This document shows positions 1-7,772 of a DNA stretch of 64,000 bases, in pieces. Below the pieces are notes generated by a model that was not told the DNA's origin, searched no databases, and saw only the letters and a program-made list of their open reading frames with translations. Numbering within the stretch: position 1 is the stretch's first letter; each line of letters begins with the position of its first letter. Position numbers and translations under genes: made by a program. This DNA is from Myxococcales bacterium (lineage in GTDB: Bacteria > Myxococcota > UBA727 > VGSZ01): assembly GCA_023248635.1 (NCBI GenBank), contig JAHFED010000022.1, forward strand, positions 1 through 64,000, written 5' to 3'.

Positions 1-120
1 GGTACCGGTCGAGAGCAATCGTCCCAAGCGCAAAAGCCGGGGTCACCGCGTCTCTGCTTCTGCTCAAGCCGCTTTGCGGCTCCAGCGGGGCTTCATCTCG
101 TGGTCGACGAAGTACCCGCG
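1..120. repeat. Left copy of a 120-bp perfect direct repeat
   Basis: Bases 1-120 are identical to 9223-9342 and the match ends abruptly at 121/9343. The right copy contains the last 19 codons and stop of the ECF sigma-factor gene plus 63 bp beyond it, so the left copy is a remnant of that 3' end (its stop is at 64-66 on the minus strand). A repeat of a gene's 3' end flanking a recombinase-bearing segment looks like attL/attR. The repeat starts at the first base of the window, so its true left limit is unseen, and a contig-end assembly overlap is possible. Confidence 0.85.
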
Positions 121-121
121 T

Positions 122-232
122 GCTCCGCCGTCGCATGCAGAAAATTTCCAGAGTGCGGTTTCCATCGACGAAGCCTACGACGCCGGCCAGGCCGTCGCCA
201 TGGCGAAGCAGGATGCCCGGTAAGCCCGGAAG
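122..232 (+). pseudogene. 3' fragment of a gene cut by the repeat junction
   Basis: From 122 a reading frame runs to a TAA stop at 230-232 and encodes about 36 residues, ending ...AYDAGQAVAMAKQDAR. The composition is protein-like and a hairpin terminator follows at 283-300, as expected for the end of a real plus-strand gene. The upstream part is missing: the frame runs straight into the 120-bp repeat, where it is antisense to the sigma-factor remnant. I infer a gene truncated by the event that placed the repeat here. No family can be assigned. Confidence 0.4.
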
Positions 233-282
233 GCGCGGCGCCCCACTCGTCACACCGGGATCGCCTCCACAGAGCCGGGCCG

Positions 283-300
283 GGGCGCAGCGCCCTTTTT
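283..300 (+). terminator. Intrinsic terminator after the gene fragment
   Basis: A 5-bp GC stem (GGGCG / CGCCC, 3-nt loop) at 283-295 is followed at once by five T. It lies 50 bp after the stop of the truncated plus-strand frame, inside a larger imperfect GAGCCGG/CCGGCTC dyad. Confidence 0.55.
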
Positions 301-352
301 CGGCCGGCTCCGTGGAAGCGATCCCTCGACGACGACAGCGACGCAGAGGTCT

Positions 353-460
353 GCCTGCTGAAGCAGGCCACGGTGTCCAGGTCGAGGGCTCCGCCCTCGA
401 CCTCCCGGGCCTCACCATGGAAGCGATGGAGAGATCGACGTACGCGCACGTACGTCGATC
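353..460. other. Cluster of three hairpins in a non-coding stretch
   Basis: The 233-859 interval has no convincing gene. It holds three dyads in 108 bp: GCCTGC/GCAGGC (353-368, 4-nt loop), GTCGAGGGC/GCCCTCGAC (381-401, 3-nt loop) and a perfect 12-bp GATCGACGTACG/CGTACGTCGATC (433-460, 4-nt loop). The phrase TGGAAGCGAT occurs twice nearby (about 313 and 419). Possible roles are protein binding sites or a structured RNA; nothing decides between them. Confidence 0.4.
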
Positions 461-859
461 CCGCTCGTTGACGACGACGATTCTCCCTCCGCCCGGAGCC
501 CAGCGGAGCGCGCCCGCCCATCGCCAATCCAAGGGAGGGCGCGCTTCGCGGCGCCGAAGGCGCAGCGTCGCCACGCTGGGTTGGCGTTGGGCGACACGCG
601 GGTGTTCCGGTTGCGACGCTCCGCCCACACCGCCAACGATGACGTTTGGGACGGGAAATGGCCGTGAACGGTCGCACTTGCGACACCACACGAGGCGGGC
701 GGCGGGCGACGCACGAGCCCCTCGTGCGCGGTGTCTCGGCGAGTTTTGCGAGCGACCTTTGCGCAGGTACCGCGTTGCTGGTGTTCGGCCGTGATCCCAC
801 CACCGCGGGGTCGCGGTCGAACTCGCCGGCTCGTCTCTGCGGATCAACAGGGTCAACTG

Positions 860-1660
860 TCACCCAATCAGGATCGATTCACCGATCTCGAAATCGAACG
901 TCGTCCCACCGACCCTGGAAGTTGGGATGCTCGCAATCGATCGATCCCAAGCAAATACTAGGCTCTTCATGTTGCGGTGGCATGTCAGCGCCGCATAGAC
1001 AAAGTTGAATCGACGTGGTCGGTGTAGGACTGCCATGCTTACAGGATCACTTGCCCGCTGTTTTCGTGAATACGGTTCAAGTGAGTAGATGAACCTTAGC
1101 CCGCACAAAGTAATTACCAAACCCCGCATCGCACCTGAGCGGTTAAGCCAGGGAGCGACCTTCACACCCGCCTGACGCGGTCGTCGGAGATTGACTTCAT
1201 CGGCGAAGAACACTCCAGTTCGCCGTCCATGTTTTGCGAGTCCGAAGATGATTCTAAGCCAGAGATTTGGAACAGATTCGATCGTTGTTCCTAGGTGTCC
1301 AGAGATCGCAAGTCCGGCCATCATCTTGAGCATCCATCGCTCGAGTTCGAGACCAGAAACGACCGTCCGATCGGGGAGAGCCGCGATCCTGCGGTAGTCC
1401 GTTGCATCCATGATAGTGGTGAAAGCCGCGAGGGCGTTTGAGTCGATGGGCGACAGGCGTTCGTTGTGGGCCTTGCACAGAATATTCGAAGCCAATGCAG
1501 CGGGCGGAAGCGAGATCTCCTGTCCCCCGTTGAGCTTTGAAAAGCCTGATAGGATGAGGCCATTGTCGCGGTTTAGTAGCTGAAGAATTGCCGCCGAGAC
1601 AAAGTGTTCACGGGACTGACCACCGGCACAACCTCCCAAGGCCCGGGCGTAGCACTTCAT
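860..1660 (-). CDS. HNH-nuclease-like accessory protein (tentative)
   Basis: A 266-residue soluble protein. The N-terminal layout is C...C..GQSREHFVSAAIL, followed about 40 residues later by ILCKAHNERLSPIDSNA. This resembles the 'SREH...C..HN..LS' pattern of small HNH_5-type proteins often found in genomic islands, although the zinc-binding cysteine pairs are not all canonical here. The rest has no motif I recognise. Base composition is clearly more AT-rich than the surrounding genes and the GTCGTC/GACGTC bias is missing, which points to transfer. It is transcribed leftward, alone, toward the hairpin-rich 233-859 stretch. A nuclease role is inference only. Confidence 0.5.
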   Translation of the reverse strand: MKCYARALGGCAGGQSREHFVSAAILQLLNRDNGLILSGFSKLNGGQEISLPPAALASNILCKAHNERLSPIDSNALAAFTTIMDATDYRRIAALPDRTVVSGLELERWMLKMMAGLAISGHLGTTIESVPNLWLRIIFGLAKHGRRTGVFFADEVNLRRPRQAGVKVAPWLNRSGAMRGLVITLCGLRFIYSLEPYSRKQRASDPVSMAVLHRPRRFNFVYAALTCHRNMKSLVFAWDRSIASIPTSRVGGTTFDFEIGESILIG

Positions 1661-1733
1661 CAGAGGCGTCGATGCGTCGTTCGCTTCATCGCTTGTTTAG
1701 GCGACTGCGTGCGGTTCTTCTTTTGTCCGTCCG

Positions 1734-1895
1734 TCACACGCCACCTTTTGGTTTTTTTGGCCGTGTTACCCGCTCGAAGACAAATCCAAGGCCGGCAGCC
1801 ACTGGCACGATCACAGGCCAAAAAAGCGGCGCCACCGAGACACCCAGCAGCGACGTAATGACGACGACGACGACAGTGACGATGGTCCTTTTCAC
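1734..1895 (-). CDS. Small two-helix membrane protein
   Basis: A 53-residue frame starting with GTG at 1895, with a GAGGGG ribosome-binding site upstream. The N-terminus is VKRT followed by a Val/Ile-rich helix (about residues 4-22), then a short turn and a second hydrophobic stretch (about 24-41), and a basic tail RVTRPKKPKGG. The positive-inside rule suggests both ends face the cytoplasm. It sits just outside the left inverted repeat of the mobile core. Function unknown; it could be a small toxin-like or holin-like protein, but nothing proves that. Confidence 0.45.
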   Translation of the reverse strand: MKRTIVTVVVVVITSLLGVSVAPLFWPVIVPVAAGLGFVFERVTRPKKPKGGV

Positions 1896-2042
1896 GCGAG
1901 CACCCCTCACCGAGGTTAGCCCAACTTTGCGTTTCGGGGCTCCACCTGAGCCCGCTGTGTCATTTACTGGTCTGCAATATCGTCGAGACCAGCAAATTTG
2001 CACGATGGCAATATCTGCCTCGTCTCCGCTCTTCGACCAGCC

Positions 2043-2147
2043 AATGAGAGATTTGCCGAACGAGCACGCGTCCAGCGTGAGCGGGCTCTGCGGCAAATCT
2101 GCATTCACGGCCTGGTGCTCGAGAGTCCAGATCCGGTGAGCTGCGGT
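2043..2147 (+). repeat. Left inverted repeat of the mobile core
   Basis: About 105 bp matching the complement of 7773-7877 with roughly 80% identity by eye. The first 16 bases (AATGAGAGATTTGCCG) and a central block (GAGCGGGCTCTGCGGCAAAT) are exact. Each copy contains its own dyad, AGATTTGCCG...CGGCAAATCT, around a ~30-bp GC-rich loop. It lies beyond the 3' end of toxin gene 1. The rest of the 1896-2224 gap shows no gene. Confidence 0.8.
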
Positions 2148-2224
2148 TCGGCGTCCGAGCCGTTCGTCGTCGTCGATCTGCTGAGCCAGCCGGCTTCTCT
2201 CAGCGGCTGAGGAGCAGCCGGCTG

Positions 2225-2539
2225 CTATGGGCGCTGCGGCATCGCATTCGACGCGAGGACGCCGAGGATCAAGATCACGCGGGTCGAGTTGGTGTAGCGG
2301 TACACGACGACGTGGCCGGTCTCGATCAGCACCTTGCTTCGCGCGTGCTTGTAGCGCGGCGTCTGCGTCGCCGGCGCGCCCTCGGGGTTCAGCTTCAAGA
2401 ATGCGATGGCGGCCTCGTACTCTTCGTCGAACTGTTTCGACGTCGACGGATGATGCTCGCGCCACCACCGTGAGCAGGCGATGAGGTCCCTGAATCCTCG
2501 TCTCGAGTAGTCGACGCGAACCAGCTTTTTCGTCGTCAT
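2225..2539 (-). CDS. RelE/ParE-family toxin
   Basis: A 104-residue basic protein. The pattern RVDYSRRGFRDLIACSRWWREHHP...F.EE.EAAIAFLKLNPEG and the C-terminal ETGHVVVYRYTNSTRVILILGVL match the ParE/RelE plasmid-stabilisation fold (two N-terminal helices, then a beta sheet). Such toxins inhibit gyrase (ParE) or cleave mRNA on ribosomes (RelE); sequence alone does not say which. The start ATG overlaps the antitoxin stop by 4 bp (ATGA), the usual coupled arrangement with the antitoxin first. Its likely role is keeping the mobile unit in the cell lineage. Confidence 0.8.
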   Translation of the reverse strand: MTTKKLVRVDYSRRGFRDLIACSRWWREHHPSTSKQFDEEYEAAIAFLKLNPEGAPATQTPRYKHARSKVLIETGHVVVYRYTNSTRVILILGVLASNAMPQRP

Positions 2540-2781
2540 CGATCCAGGGCTCGAAGCGCAGTCATCGCGTCCTCTTCCGAGATGACGTCGCCGGCGTCGG
2601 CCTCTTCCGCCGCCCGGATGATCTGCTCTTCCTGCTCCGGCGTGAGGTCGTAGTGCGCCTGATCGACGTCGAGGTCCATAGACTGGGCGACCAACTCGGA
2701 GACGCTGACGCCCACGGCCTCGGCGCGGGCTCGAAGGATGGCGGCTCTCTGTTCGCTGAGCTCAAGCGTCAAGGTGACCAT
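2536..2781 (-). CDS. Antitoxin partner of the 2225-2539 toxin
   Basis: An 81-residue protein starting at the ATG at 2781 (MVTLTLELSEQRAAILRARA). The N-terminal strand followed by two helices (AEAVGVSVSELVAQ) is typical of ribbon-helix-helix DNA-binding antitoxins. The acidic C-terminal half (PEQEEQIIRAAEEADAGD) would wrap the toxin. The family is expected to bind its toxin and repress its own operon. It is 17 bp downstream of the recombinase stop on the same strand, so read-through from the int-primase transcript is possible. Confidence 0.75.
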   Translation of the reverse strand: MVTLTLELSEQRAAILRARAEAVGVSVSELVAQSMDLDVDQAHYDLTPEQEEQIIRAAEEADAGDVISEEDAMTALRALDR

Positions 2782-2798
2782 GGCGTCATCGTAGCAAC

Positions 2799-3800
2799 TC
2801 ACGTTGCCTTCGTCGACGTCGTCTCGGCCTTCGTCGACGTCGACGGCCGCTTCACGCAGGGGTGCGATCTCTCGTAGACCTCCACCAGCTTTTCGATGGC
2901 GACGTGGGTGTAGCCCGCCGTCGTCTGCAGGTTCTCGTGACCCAACATCGCCTGGATGTGACGGATGTCGGCGCCGCCGTCGAGGAGCGCGGTCGCGAAG
3001 GTGTGCCGGAAGAGATGGCATCCGCCGGTGCGCCCGAGCTCGGCCGCACGGACATGCGCGTAGACGAGCTGGCCGACGCGCTCGAGGGAGACGGGCTCGC
3101 CCCACTCTGAGATCCACATCGCGTTGGTGTCGCTGCCAGATCGTGAAAGCAGCGATAGACGTGCACATTTCGTGTATTGTTCGACGAAGGCGAGGCCGCG
3201 CTCGGAGATGGGCACCAGGCGCTGCTTGCTGCCCTTGCCCTTGCTCACGAAAAGCGTGCGGCGGCTGGGGTCGACGTCAAGAGTGCTCATCGCGTGCAGC
3301 TCGGCGCGGCGGACGCCGGTAGCGAAGAGCACCTCCATCATCGTCCGGTCGCGGAAGCCGATGTCGGTGTGGATGATGGGCTGCAATAGAACGTGCTCGA
3401 TCTCTTCAAGCGAGAGGCCTTTGCGATTGTAGATCTTCAGCTCGCGCCGGGGCATGTCGAGGTCGGCGGCGGGGTTGCTGTCGAGCACGCCCTGGCGAAC
3501 GAGGAAGCGGAAGAAGGTCCGCACGACGGTGATTCGACGTCGTTGGGTGCCGACCGTGAGCGGCTTGCCGGCGTCGCCGCCGGCCTGTCGTCGACGTTGC
3601 ATCAGGTGGCGCTGGTACTGCTCGAGGGTCTGGCGGCTGAGTTGGCGGACGTCGACGAGGTCGCGCATCACGCAGAAGGAGAGCAGGTCCGAGAGGGGCT
3701 CGCGGTAGCTGGTGATTGTCGTCGTCGCGTACTTGATGGTGCCGGCGACGAGGAAGCGGTCGATGAGGGCGGAGAGGGCGAAGGTGGTCGGCCCGCTCAT
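2799..3800 (-). CDS. Tyrosine recombinase / integrase (XerC/D-like)
   Basis: A 333-residue site-specific recombinase. An N-terminal SAM-like DNA-binding domain covers about residues 5-115 and the catalytic domain about 130-315. The catalytic set is visible: R164 (ATGVRRAEL), K189 (SKGKGSKQR), H262 and R265 (HLFRHTFAT), H288 (LGH) and nucleophile Y297 (AGYTHV). The C-terminus ends in a Ser/Thr/Lys tail. The start ATG overlaps the stop of the primase-helicase gene by 4 bp, so the two are translationally coupled. It presumably recombines the ends of the island, but which repeat (120-bp direct or 105-bp inverted) is its substrate cannot be told. All key residues are present, so it is likely active. 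Confidence 0.92.
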   Translation of the reverse strand: MSGPTTFALSALIDRFLVAGTIKYATTTITSYREPLSDLLSFCVMRDLVDVRQLSRQTLEQYQRHLMQRRRQAGGDAGKPLTVGTQRRRITVVRTFFRFLVRQGVLDSNPAADLDMPRRELKIYNRKGLSLEEIEHVLLQPIIHTDIGFRDRTMMEVLFATGVRRAELHAMSTLDVDPSRRTLFVSKGKGSKQRLVPISERGLAFVEQYTKCARLSLLSRSGSDTNAMWISEWGEPVSLERVGQLVYAHVRAAELGRTGGCHLFRHTFATALLDGGADIRHIQAMLGHENLQTTAGYTHVAIEKLVEVYERSHPCVKRPSTSTKAETTSTKAT

Positions 3801-6607
3801 TCGGCGGCGTTCCCAACTTGAGAAGCCAAGATCTCGGCGCCGGCGAAGTGAACGCCGTTGAAGGCCGACCGATGAAGCCCGGAGGCGGTTTTCTCATCGT
3901 TATTTCGCGGGGTTGATCGGTCGGCCTCAGACCCCGACCGATGGCCGACCGATGGCCGACCGATCGCCGCGTCATCCCGACCGACCGGCAGCCGATAGCG
4001 GTTGCCCTGGTGGTAGCTGACGCGTCGCACCTCGAGCAGCTCGAGATCGACGAGGCGGGCCAGGTGCACTTTGAGCTGCGTGTCGCCGACGCCGCTGCTC
4101 TCGCGCAGCTCCCGGCGAGAGAACTCGGCGTCGGCTGTGCGGCCGGCGACGAAGGTCTCGATCGTGACGAGCACGGCGCGGGTCTGCGGTGGGAGATCGC
4201 CGCCGTCGTCGTCGAGGATCCAGCGGAGCAGACGCTGGGCGGTGGCGACGTCGTCTGCGGTGGCCTCGATGAAGTCGATCCCGTCTTCGCTGCGCTTGAG
4301 CTCGCGCTGGTGCTGGTGGAGAAACGCGATGGTCTTGATGAGGCCCAGCAGCTTCGGTTGATCCCGCCGCGTGCGAGTCTTCGTCGAGGAGAACATCAGC
4401 GACGGCGCCAGCGGGTTCACGACCTCGACTGGATGCAAGAGCCGCTGCGCGTTCTGGTGCATGGCCACAAGGGCCTCGCGGCGACGACGACGGCGCACAC
4501 CTTCGAGGGTCTCCATCTGCTTCTGCTGTACATGGATGGCGGCGGTCTGGCTCTCGCTCTCGTCGACGGTGAGCACGAGGCAGCGGTTGAGCAGCTCTTC
4601 GTCGACGTCGAGGGCGGTGGTCGTCGAAAGGATCGCCACCGGCCCCTCGACCTCGTAGCTGTGGGTGACGTGCCGCCCGCTGGCTGCGTCCTTGCCGGTC
4701 GAGGCGATGCGCAGTCGGCCCTCGCTCTGCAGGAGCTTGAGCGCGTAGCTCGCTTGCTCGGCGCCTTCTTCTTCGGCGATGGCCAGCACCTTGTGCTTGA
4801 TATCGGCATCACCGAGATAAAAAAGGCTCTGTCCCGTCATCGCGCTGTATTGCACCTTCTCCTCGTCGGGGATGAAGGAGAGCACCGCTTCCATCAGTGA
4901 TGATTTCCCCGCCGCGGATGAGCTTTGCACAACAATGGCCAGGGGCTTCGAGAGCTTGCGCGACGTGCAGGCCAGATAGGCGAGCAGCTTGTTGTCGTCT
5001 TCGCCGACCAGGCCGCATGCGGCGAGGTCGGTGACCACATGATCGAGCAACAATGGGTCACGCAAGAGGGCCAGGGCCTCCTCGCGCTCGTCGTCGGACA
5101 TGGGCGGCGGCTCATTCGCCGCCGTCGCCATCAAGCGCCGATCCCGCATCTCCTCGAGAGCGAGGATCAATCGGCCGCTCGCGGCCTTCATCTGCTCGAT
5201 GGGGATGTGGAGCTCGTGCGCGGCCGCCGAGATGAAGAAGGCGCGCGCCTTGGCCGCGTAGAGATCGAGCGTGTCGACGTGGAAGAGGTCGCCCAGGGCG
5301 ACGAGCAGGTTCACTTTGAGCACATCGAGGGATGCGAGCTTCGCGAGGCCGCGCACGCGAAAGCGCAGGCCAAGGGTGACGACGGCGGCTTCGTCGGGGT
5401 TCTTCTCGTCGACGACAACGTCACTCACGGCGGGCGCAGGCAAGGCGGCTGAGGGCGGCGGCTCTGCGGCCGGCGTTGTCATCGGCTCGATCTTCATCGC
5501 CGCCGGATCGATCTTTGTCGTCGACGTTGATGCCCGTGCGTTCGCGGCATCGGCGACAACCTGGGCGGTGTCGATAACGATCCGCAGCGCCTTGTCCGCG
5601 GGCTTCATCGCCAGCGCGTAGGCGTTGGCGTCGAGGGTCCTCGGGAAGAGCGCGCGCGCCGAGGTGATGCCCTCTTTGACCAGGAGCTCGGCCAGCTTGG
5701 CAGCGGCATGATCGCCGGCTTCGTCGTGGTCGTAGGCGATGACGACGCGCTGAACGCCCCGACGACGAAAGGCCTCGAGCATCTCGTCGGTGAAGCCCTC
5801 ACAACCGAAGCTCGATGTTACGGAAGCAAAGCCGTGGGAGAGGAAGGCGAAGGCGTCGAGCGCGGCCTCGCACAAGATCACTTCGTCGCCGAGCTGATCG
5901 AGGTTGAGCACGCCGCGGTGAGGGCCTGGCGAATAGAGGTGCTTTGATTCCACCGTCGCCATCGACGTCACGCGCCGGCCGTAGAGGCTCACCACCTGGC
6001 CGCTCTCGTCGAGCAAGGGCACCACGAGCCGCCCTGCCATGTGCTCGCGTCCCTTCTCGCGGATGATCCCCAGCGACGTCAGCCGGGCCCGCAGCTCCTC
6101 TTTCGTCGATGTCGGCAAACGCGAAGACAACGCCGGCGACTTCGGCGCGTACCCGATTCGAAAGCGCGTCACGACGTCGAGCGAGAGCCCGCGCGTCTCG
6201 GTTGCGTAGGCCAGGGCCTCGGGCAGGGCGAGCAGTTGCGCGTGGTAGGCGTCAACGACTGCGCTCATGATCTCAGCGTCGGTCATCGTCGGCGACAAGG
6301 TCAGTGGCGGGAACAATGGCGCCGTCGTCGACAACGATGCCAGGAGTTGTTCTGCAGCCTCTCGGAACGTGACGCCCTCAATCTTCATGATCCAATCGAT
6401 CGCTGTGCCACCAGCGTGGCAGCCGAAGCAGTGCCACAAGCCCTTGCTGTCGGTGACGACGAAGGAAGCGGTGTCGTCGTCGTGGAAGGGGCAGCAGCCG
6501 ATCTGATCTTTGCCTCGTGGCGTGAGGGTCACCTTCTGCGCGACCAGCGAGGACAAGGGCAGCTCTCGCTTGATGCGTTGAAGGTCGGCGTTCGGAATTC
6601 GAGCCAT
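3797..6607 (-). CDS. Primase-helicase: CHC2 zinc finger, TOPRIM, P-loop domain
   Basis: A 936-residue replication protein. The CHC2 zinc finger is at about 39-63 (CPFH...WHCFGC). The DnaG-type catalytic core has E247 and the DxD pair D293/D295 in VVIAYDHDEAG (TOPRIM). A Walker A motif (SSSAAGKSS) at about residue 562-570 begins an ATPase domain. Near the C-terminus (about 845-905) is a winged-helix-like segment (RRELRESSGVGDTQLKVHLARLVDLELLEV). Fused primase-helicases of this type initiate replication of phages, plasmids and satellites. The start is fixed by an AGGAGG site 5 bp upstream of ATG 6607. It is first gene of the minus-strand transcript primase-helicase > int, with antitoxin and toxin following. 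Iteron-like motifs lie in its 3' end. Confidence 0.88.
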   Translation of the reverse strand: MARIPNADLQRIKRELPLSSLVAQKVTLTPRGKDQIGCCPFHDDDTASFVVTDSKGLWHCFGCHAGGTAIDWIMKIEGVTFREAAEQLLASLSTTAPLFPPLTLSPTMTDAEIMSAVVDAYHAQLLALPEALAYATETRGLSLDVVTRFRIGYAPKSPALSSRLPTSTKEELRARLTSLGIIREKGREHMAGRLVVPLLDESGQVVSLYGRRVTSMATVESKHLYSPGPHRGVLNLDQLGDEVILCEAALDAFAFLSHGFASVTSSFGCEGFTDEMLEAFRRRGVQRVVIAYDHDEAGDHAAAKLAELLVKEGITSARALFPRTLDANAYALAMKPADKALRIVIDTAQVVADAANARASTSTTKIDPAAMKIEPMTTPAAEPPPSAALPAPAVSDVVVDEKNPDEAAVVTLGLRFRVRGLAKLASLDVLKVNLLVALGDLFHVDTLDLYAAKARAFFISAAAHELHIPIEQMKAASGRLILALEEMRDRRLMATAANEPPPMSDDEREEALALLRDPLLLDHVVTDLAACGLVGEDDNKLLAYLACTSRKLSKPLAIVVQSSSAAGKSSLMEAVLSFIPDEEKVQYSAMTGQSLFYLGDADIKHKVLAIAEEEGAEQASYALKLLQSEGRLRIASTGKDAASGRHVTHSYEVEGPVAILSTTTALDVDEELLNRCLVLTVDESESQTAAIHVQQKQMETLEGVRRRRRREALVAMHQNAQRLLHPVEVVNPLAPSLMFSSTKTRTRRDQPKLLGLIKTIAFLHQHQRELKRSEDGIDFIEATADDVATAQRLLRWILDDDGGDLPPQTRAVLVTIETFVAGRTADAEFSRRELRESSGVGDTQLKVHLARLVDLELLEVRRVSYHQGNRYRLPVGRDDAAIGRPSVGHRSGSEADRSTPRNNDEKTASGLHRSAFNGVHFAGAEILASQVGNAAE
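3863..3986. repeat. Iteron-like 11-bp motifs (candidate origin)
   Basis: The 11-mer GGCCGACCGAT occurs at 3863-3873, 3943-3953 and 3954-3964. A variant (CCCCGACCGAT) sits in register at 3932-3942, making three tandem units; an inverted copy (ATCGGTCGGCC) is at 3916-3926, and a further variant is near 3976. They lie in the 3' coding part of the primase-helicase gene. Tandem short repeats next to a replication initiator gene are typical of plasmid and satellite origins. Origin function is inference. Confidence 0.5.
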
Positions 6608-6738
6608 CGTGGCCTCCTGATCCAGCGGTGAGACACCTCAACCATGCTGGACATCTAGCCGGCCAATAGCAATGATCGTTTACAATGAGAAACCACGGCC
6701 TCAACCAGGCCGAGCCGCAACCCTATGTTTCTGGGGTT
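6608..6738. promoter_or_regulatory. Divergent control region between primase and XRE genes
   Basis: The only divergent promoter region of the mobile core. On the minus strand it contains the AGGAGG site (6613-6618) of the primase gene and a small dyad TGAG-N4-CTCA (6629-6640), a possible repressor site. On the plus strand a TACAAT -10-like element lies at about 6680. It is AT-richer than its surroundings (6640-6690). By analogy with phage and satellite switches the XRE protein probably binds here. Confidence 0.4.
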
Positions 6739-7095
6739 ATGGCTGGCCGTCCTCCGTCGACAGAAGGAACCGCTTTCGGAAAGCGCGTGGCGGAGCTGCG
6801 GAAGCGCAGAGGAATTACTCAAGCCGAACTCGCCAAGGTCCTCGGCGTGACCTCACAAATGATTGTCTACTGCGAGCGACGGGCCTCGAACCCGTCGCTC
6901 GATCTCCTCGTCAAGCTCTCCGGCGCTCTCGAGGTCACCATTGGAGAACTTGTCGGTGAGGACTCACCGAGGCGGGGCAAGAAGCCGGGGCCACCTTCGG
7001 CGCTCGACGCACGGATCGAACGCGTGCGTCAGCTACCGAAGAAGAAGCAAGATCTCGCCGTCAAGATGCTCGATGTCGTCCTCGACGGAGCCTGA
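6739..7095 (+). CDS. XRE-family HTH regulator
   Basis: A 118-residue protein from the ATG at 6739, chosen because GGGG lies just upstream and MAGRPPSTEG is a natural N-terminus; an in-frame ATG at 6685 would add 18 residues. The HTH_3 domain spans about 12-71 (FGKRVAELRKRRGITQAELAKVLGVT...LSGALEVTIGEL). The C-terminal half is basic with a helix (RIERVRQLPKKKQDLAVKMLDVVL) that may dimerise. It is transcribed divergently from the primase-int operon, the position of a lysogeny-type repressor. It is expected to control excision and replication of the island; that is inferred from position. Confidence 0.82.
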   Translation: MAGRPPSTEGTAFGKRVAELRKRRGITQAELAKVLGVTSQMIVYCERRASNPSLDLLVKLSGALEVTIGELVGEDSPRRGKKPGPPSALDARIERVRQLPKKKQDLAVKMLDVVLDGA

Positions 7096-7140
7096 TCCGA
7101 GGCGAACGCGATGCCCTGGGCACCCGCCGGTCAGCCAGTC

Positions 7141-7455
7141 TCAGACTTGGCCCTCATCGAGGCGAGGGAGCCAGTAGCCGGGCTCGCGGCGGTTGTGGGC
7201 GATGGCGACGACGGTGAGGACGTCGCCTCTCTCGACGCAGAACACGCGGTACGGCCACTTCTTGGGAAAAGCGACAACCTGCATGCCGATGTCCTCGAAG
7301 CCGCGCAGTGGGCGTCGTGGAGCGCGTGGCAACGACGCCAGCACCGCCTCGACCGCTTCGGCAAACCGAATGCCCTGATTCTCCGTCCGCTCCTCGTACC
7401 AGTCGGCGGCCAAGGCGAACTCACGCGCCGCCGCGCGCGACAAGACGACCTTCAT
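7141..7455 (-). CDS. ParE/RelE-family toxin (second system)
   Basis: A 104-residue protein starting at ATG 7455 (MKVVLSRAAAREFALAADWYEERTENQGIRFAEAVEAVLASL). The helix pair plus RPLRGFEDIGMQVVAFPKKWPYRVFCVERGDVLTVVAIAHNRREPGYW is a clear ParE-like signature, including the final 'AHxRRxPxYW' found in this family. The start overlaps the antitoxin stop by 4 bp (ATGA). It is convergent with the XRE gene. It is unrelated in detail to the toxin at 2225, so the island carries two different addiction modules, one near each end of its core. Confidence 0.85.
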   Translation of the reverse strand: MKVVLSRAAAREFALAADWYEERTENQGIRFAEAVEAVLASLPRAPRRPLRGFEDIGMQVVAFPKKWPYRVFCVERGDVLTVVAIAHNRREPGYWLPRLDEGQV

Positions 7456-7721
7456 CGTCGTCGAGCGAGCAGACCCGCCTTCACTTCGGCGACGACCTCT
7501 TCGTAGGCCCGACAATCGGCGCGGCCTGCATCGACCTCAGCGACCCGGCGACGAATCTCCGCAGCCCACGCCGGCGAAACCGTGTCGGCGGCGTTGGCGG
7601 CGGCGCCGTCGACGCCGGGCCCCAACGTTTCGTGAAGCTCGACCACGAGCTGCAGGCGCTCCTTCTCAGGGAGCTTCATCGCTTCGCTGCGCAGGTGTTC
7701 CAGAAGCTCGGCGGTGGTCAT
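7452..7721 (-). CDS. Addiction-module antitoxin (TIGR02574-like)
   Basis: An 89-residue protein from ATG 7721. The sequence MTTAELLEHLRSEAMKLPEKERLQLVVELHETL, followed by a Trp-containing helix (AWAAEIRRRVAEVDAGRADCRAYEEVVAEVKAGL), matches the small 'addiction module component' antitoxins paired with ParE/RelE toxins. The first gene of a two-gene operon with a 4-bp overlap to the toxin. The right inverted repeat (7773-7877) ends about 50 bp upstream of its start, so the repeat probably overlaps or adjoins its promoter. Confidence 0.82.
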   Translation of the reverse strand: MTTAELLEHLRSEAMKLPEKERLQLVVELHETLGPGVDGAAANAADTVSPAWAAEIRRRVAEVDAGRADCRAYEEVVAEVKAGLLARRR

Positions 7722-7772
7722 GCATCCAAGTGTAACGACGGTGGAAGGAGGCGTCGACGTCGACAACCCGAT

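Noticed and set aside
93-1008. Several 70-250-residue frames in the first kilobase
   Set aside because: They overlap one another on both strands, are Arg/Pro/Ser-rich and contain the hairpins; none has a ribosome-binding site or a recognisable domain.
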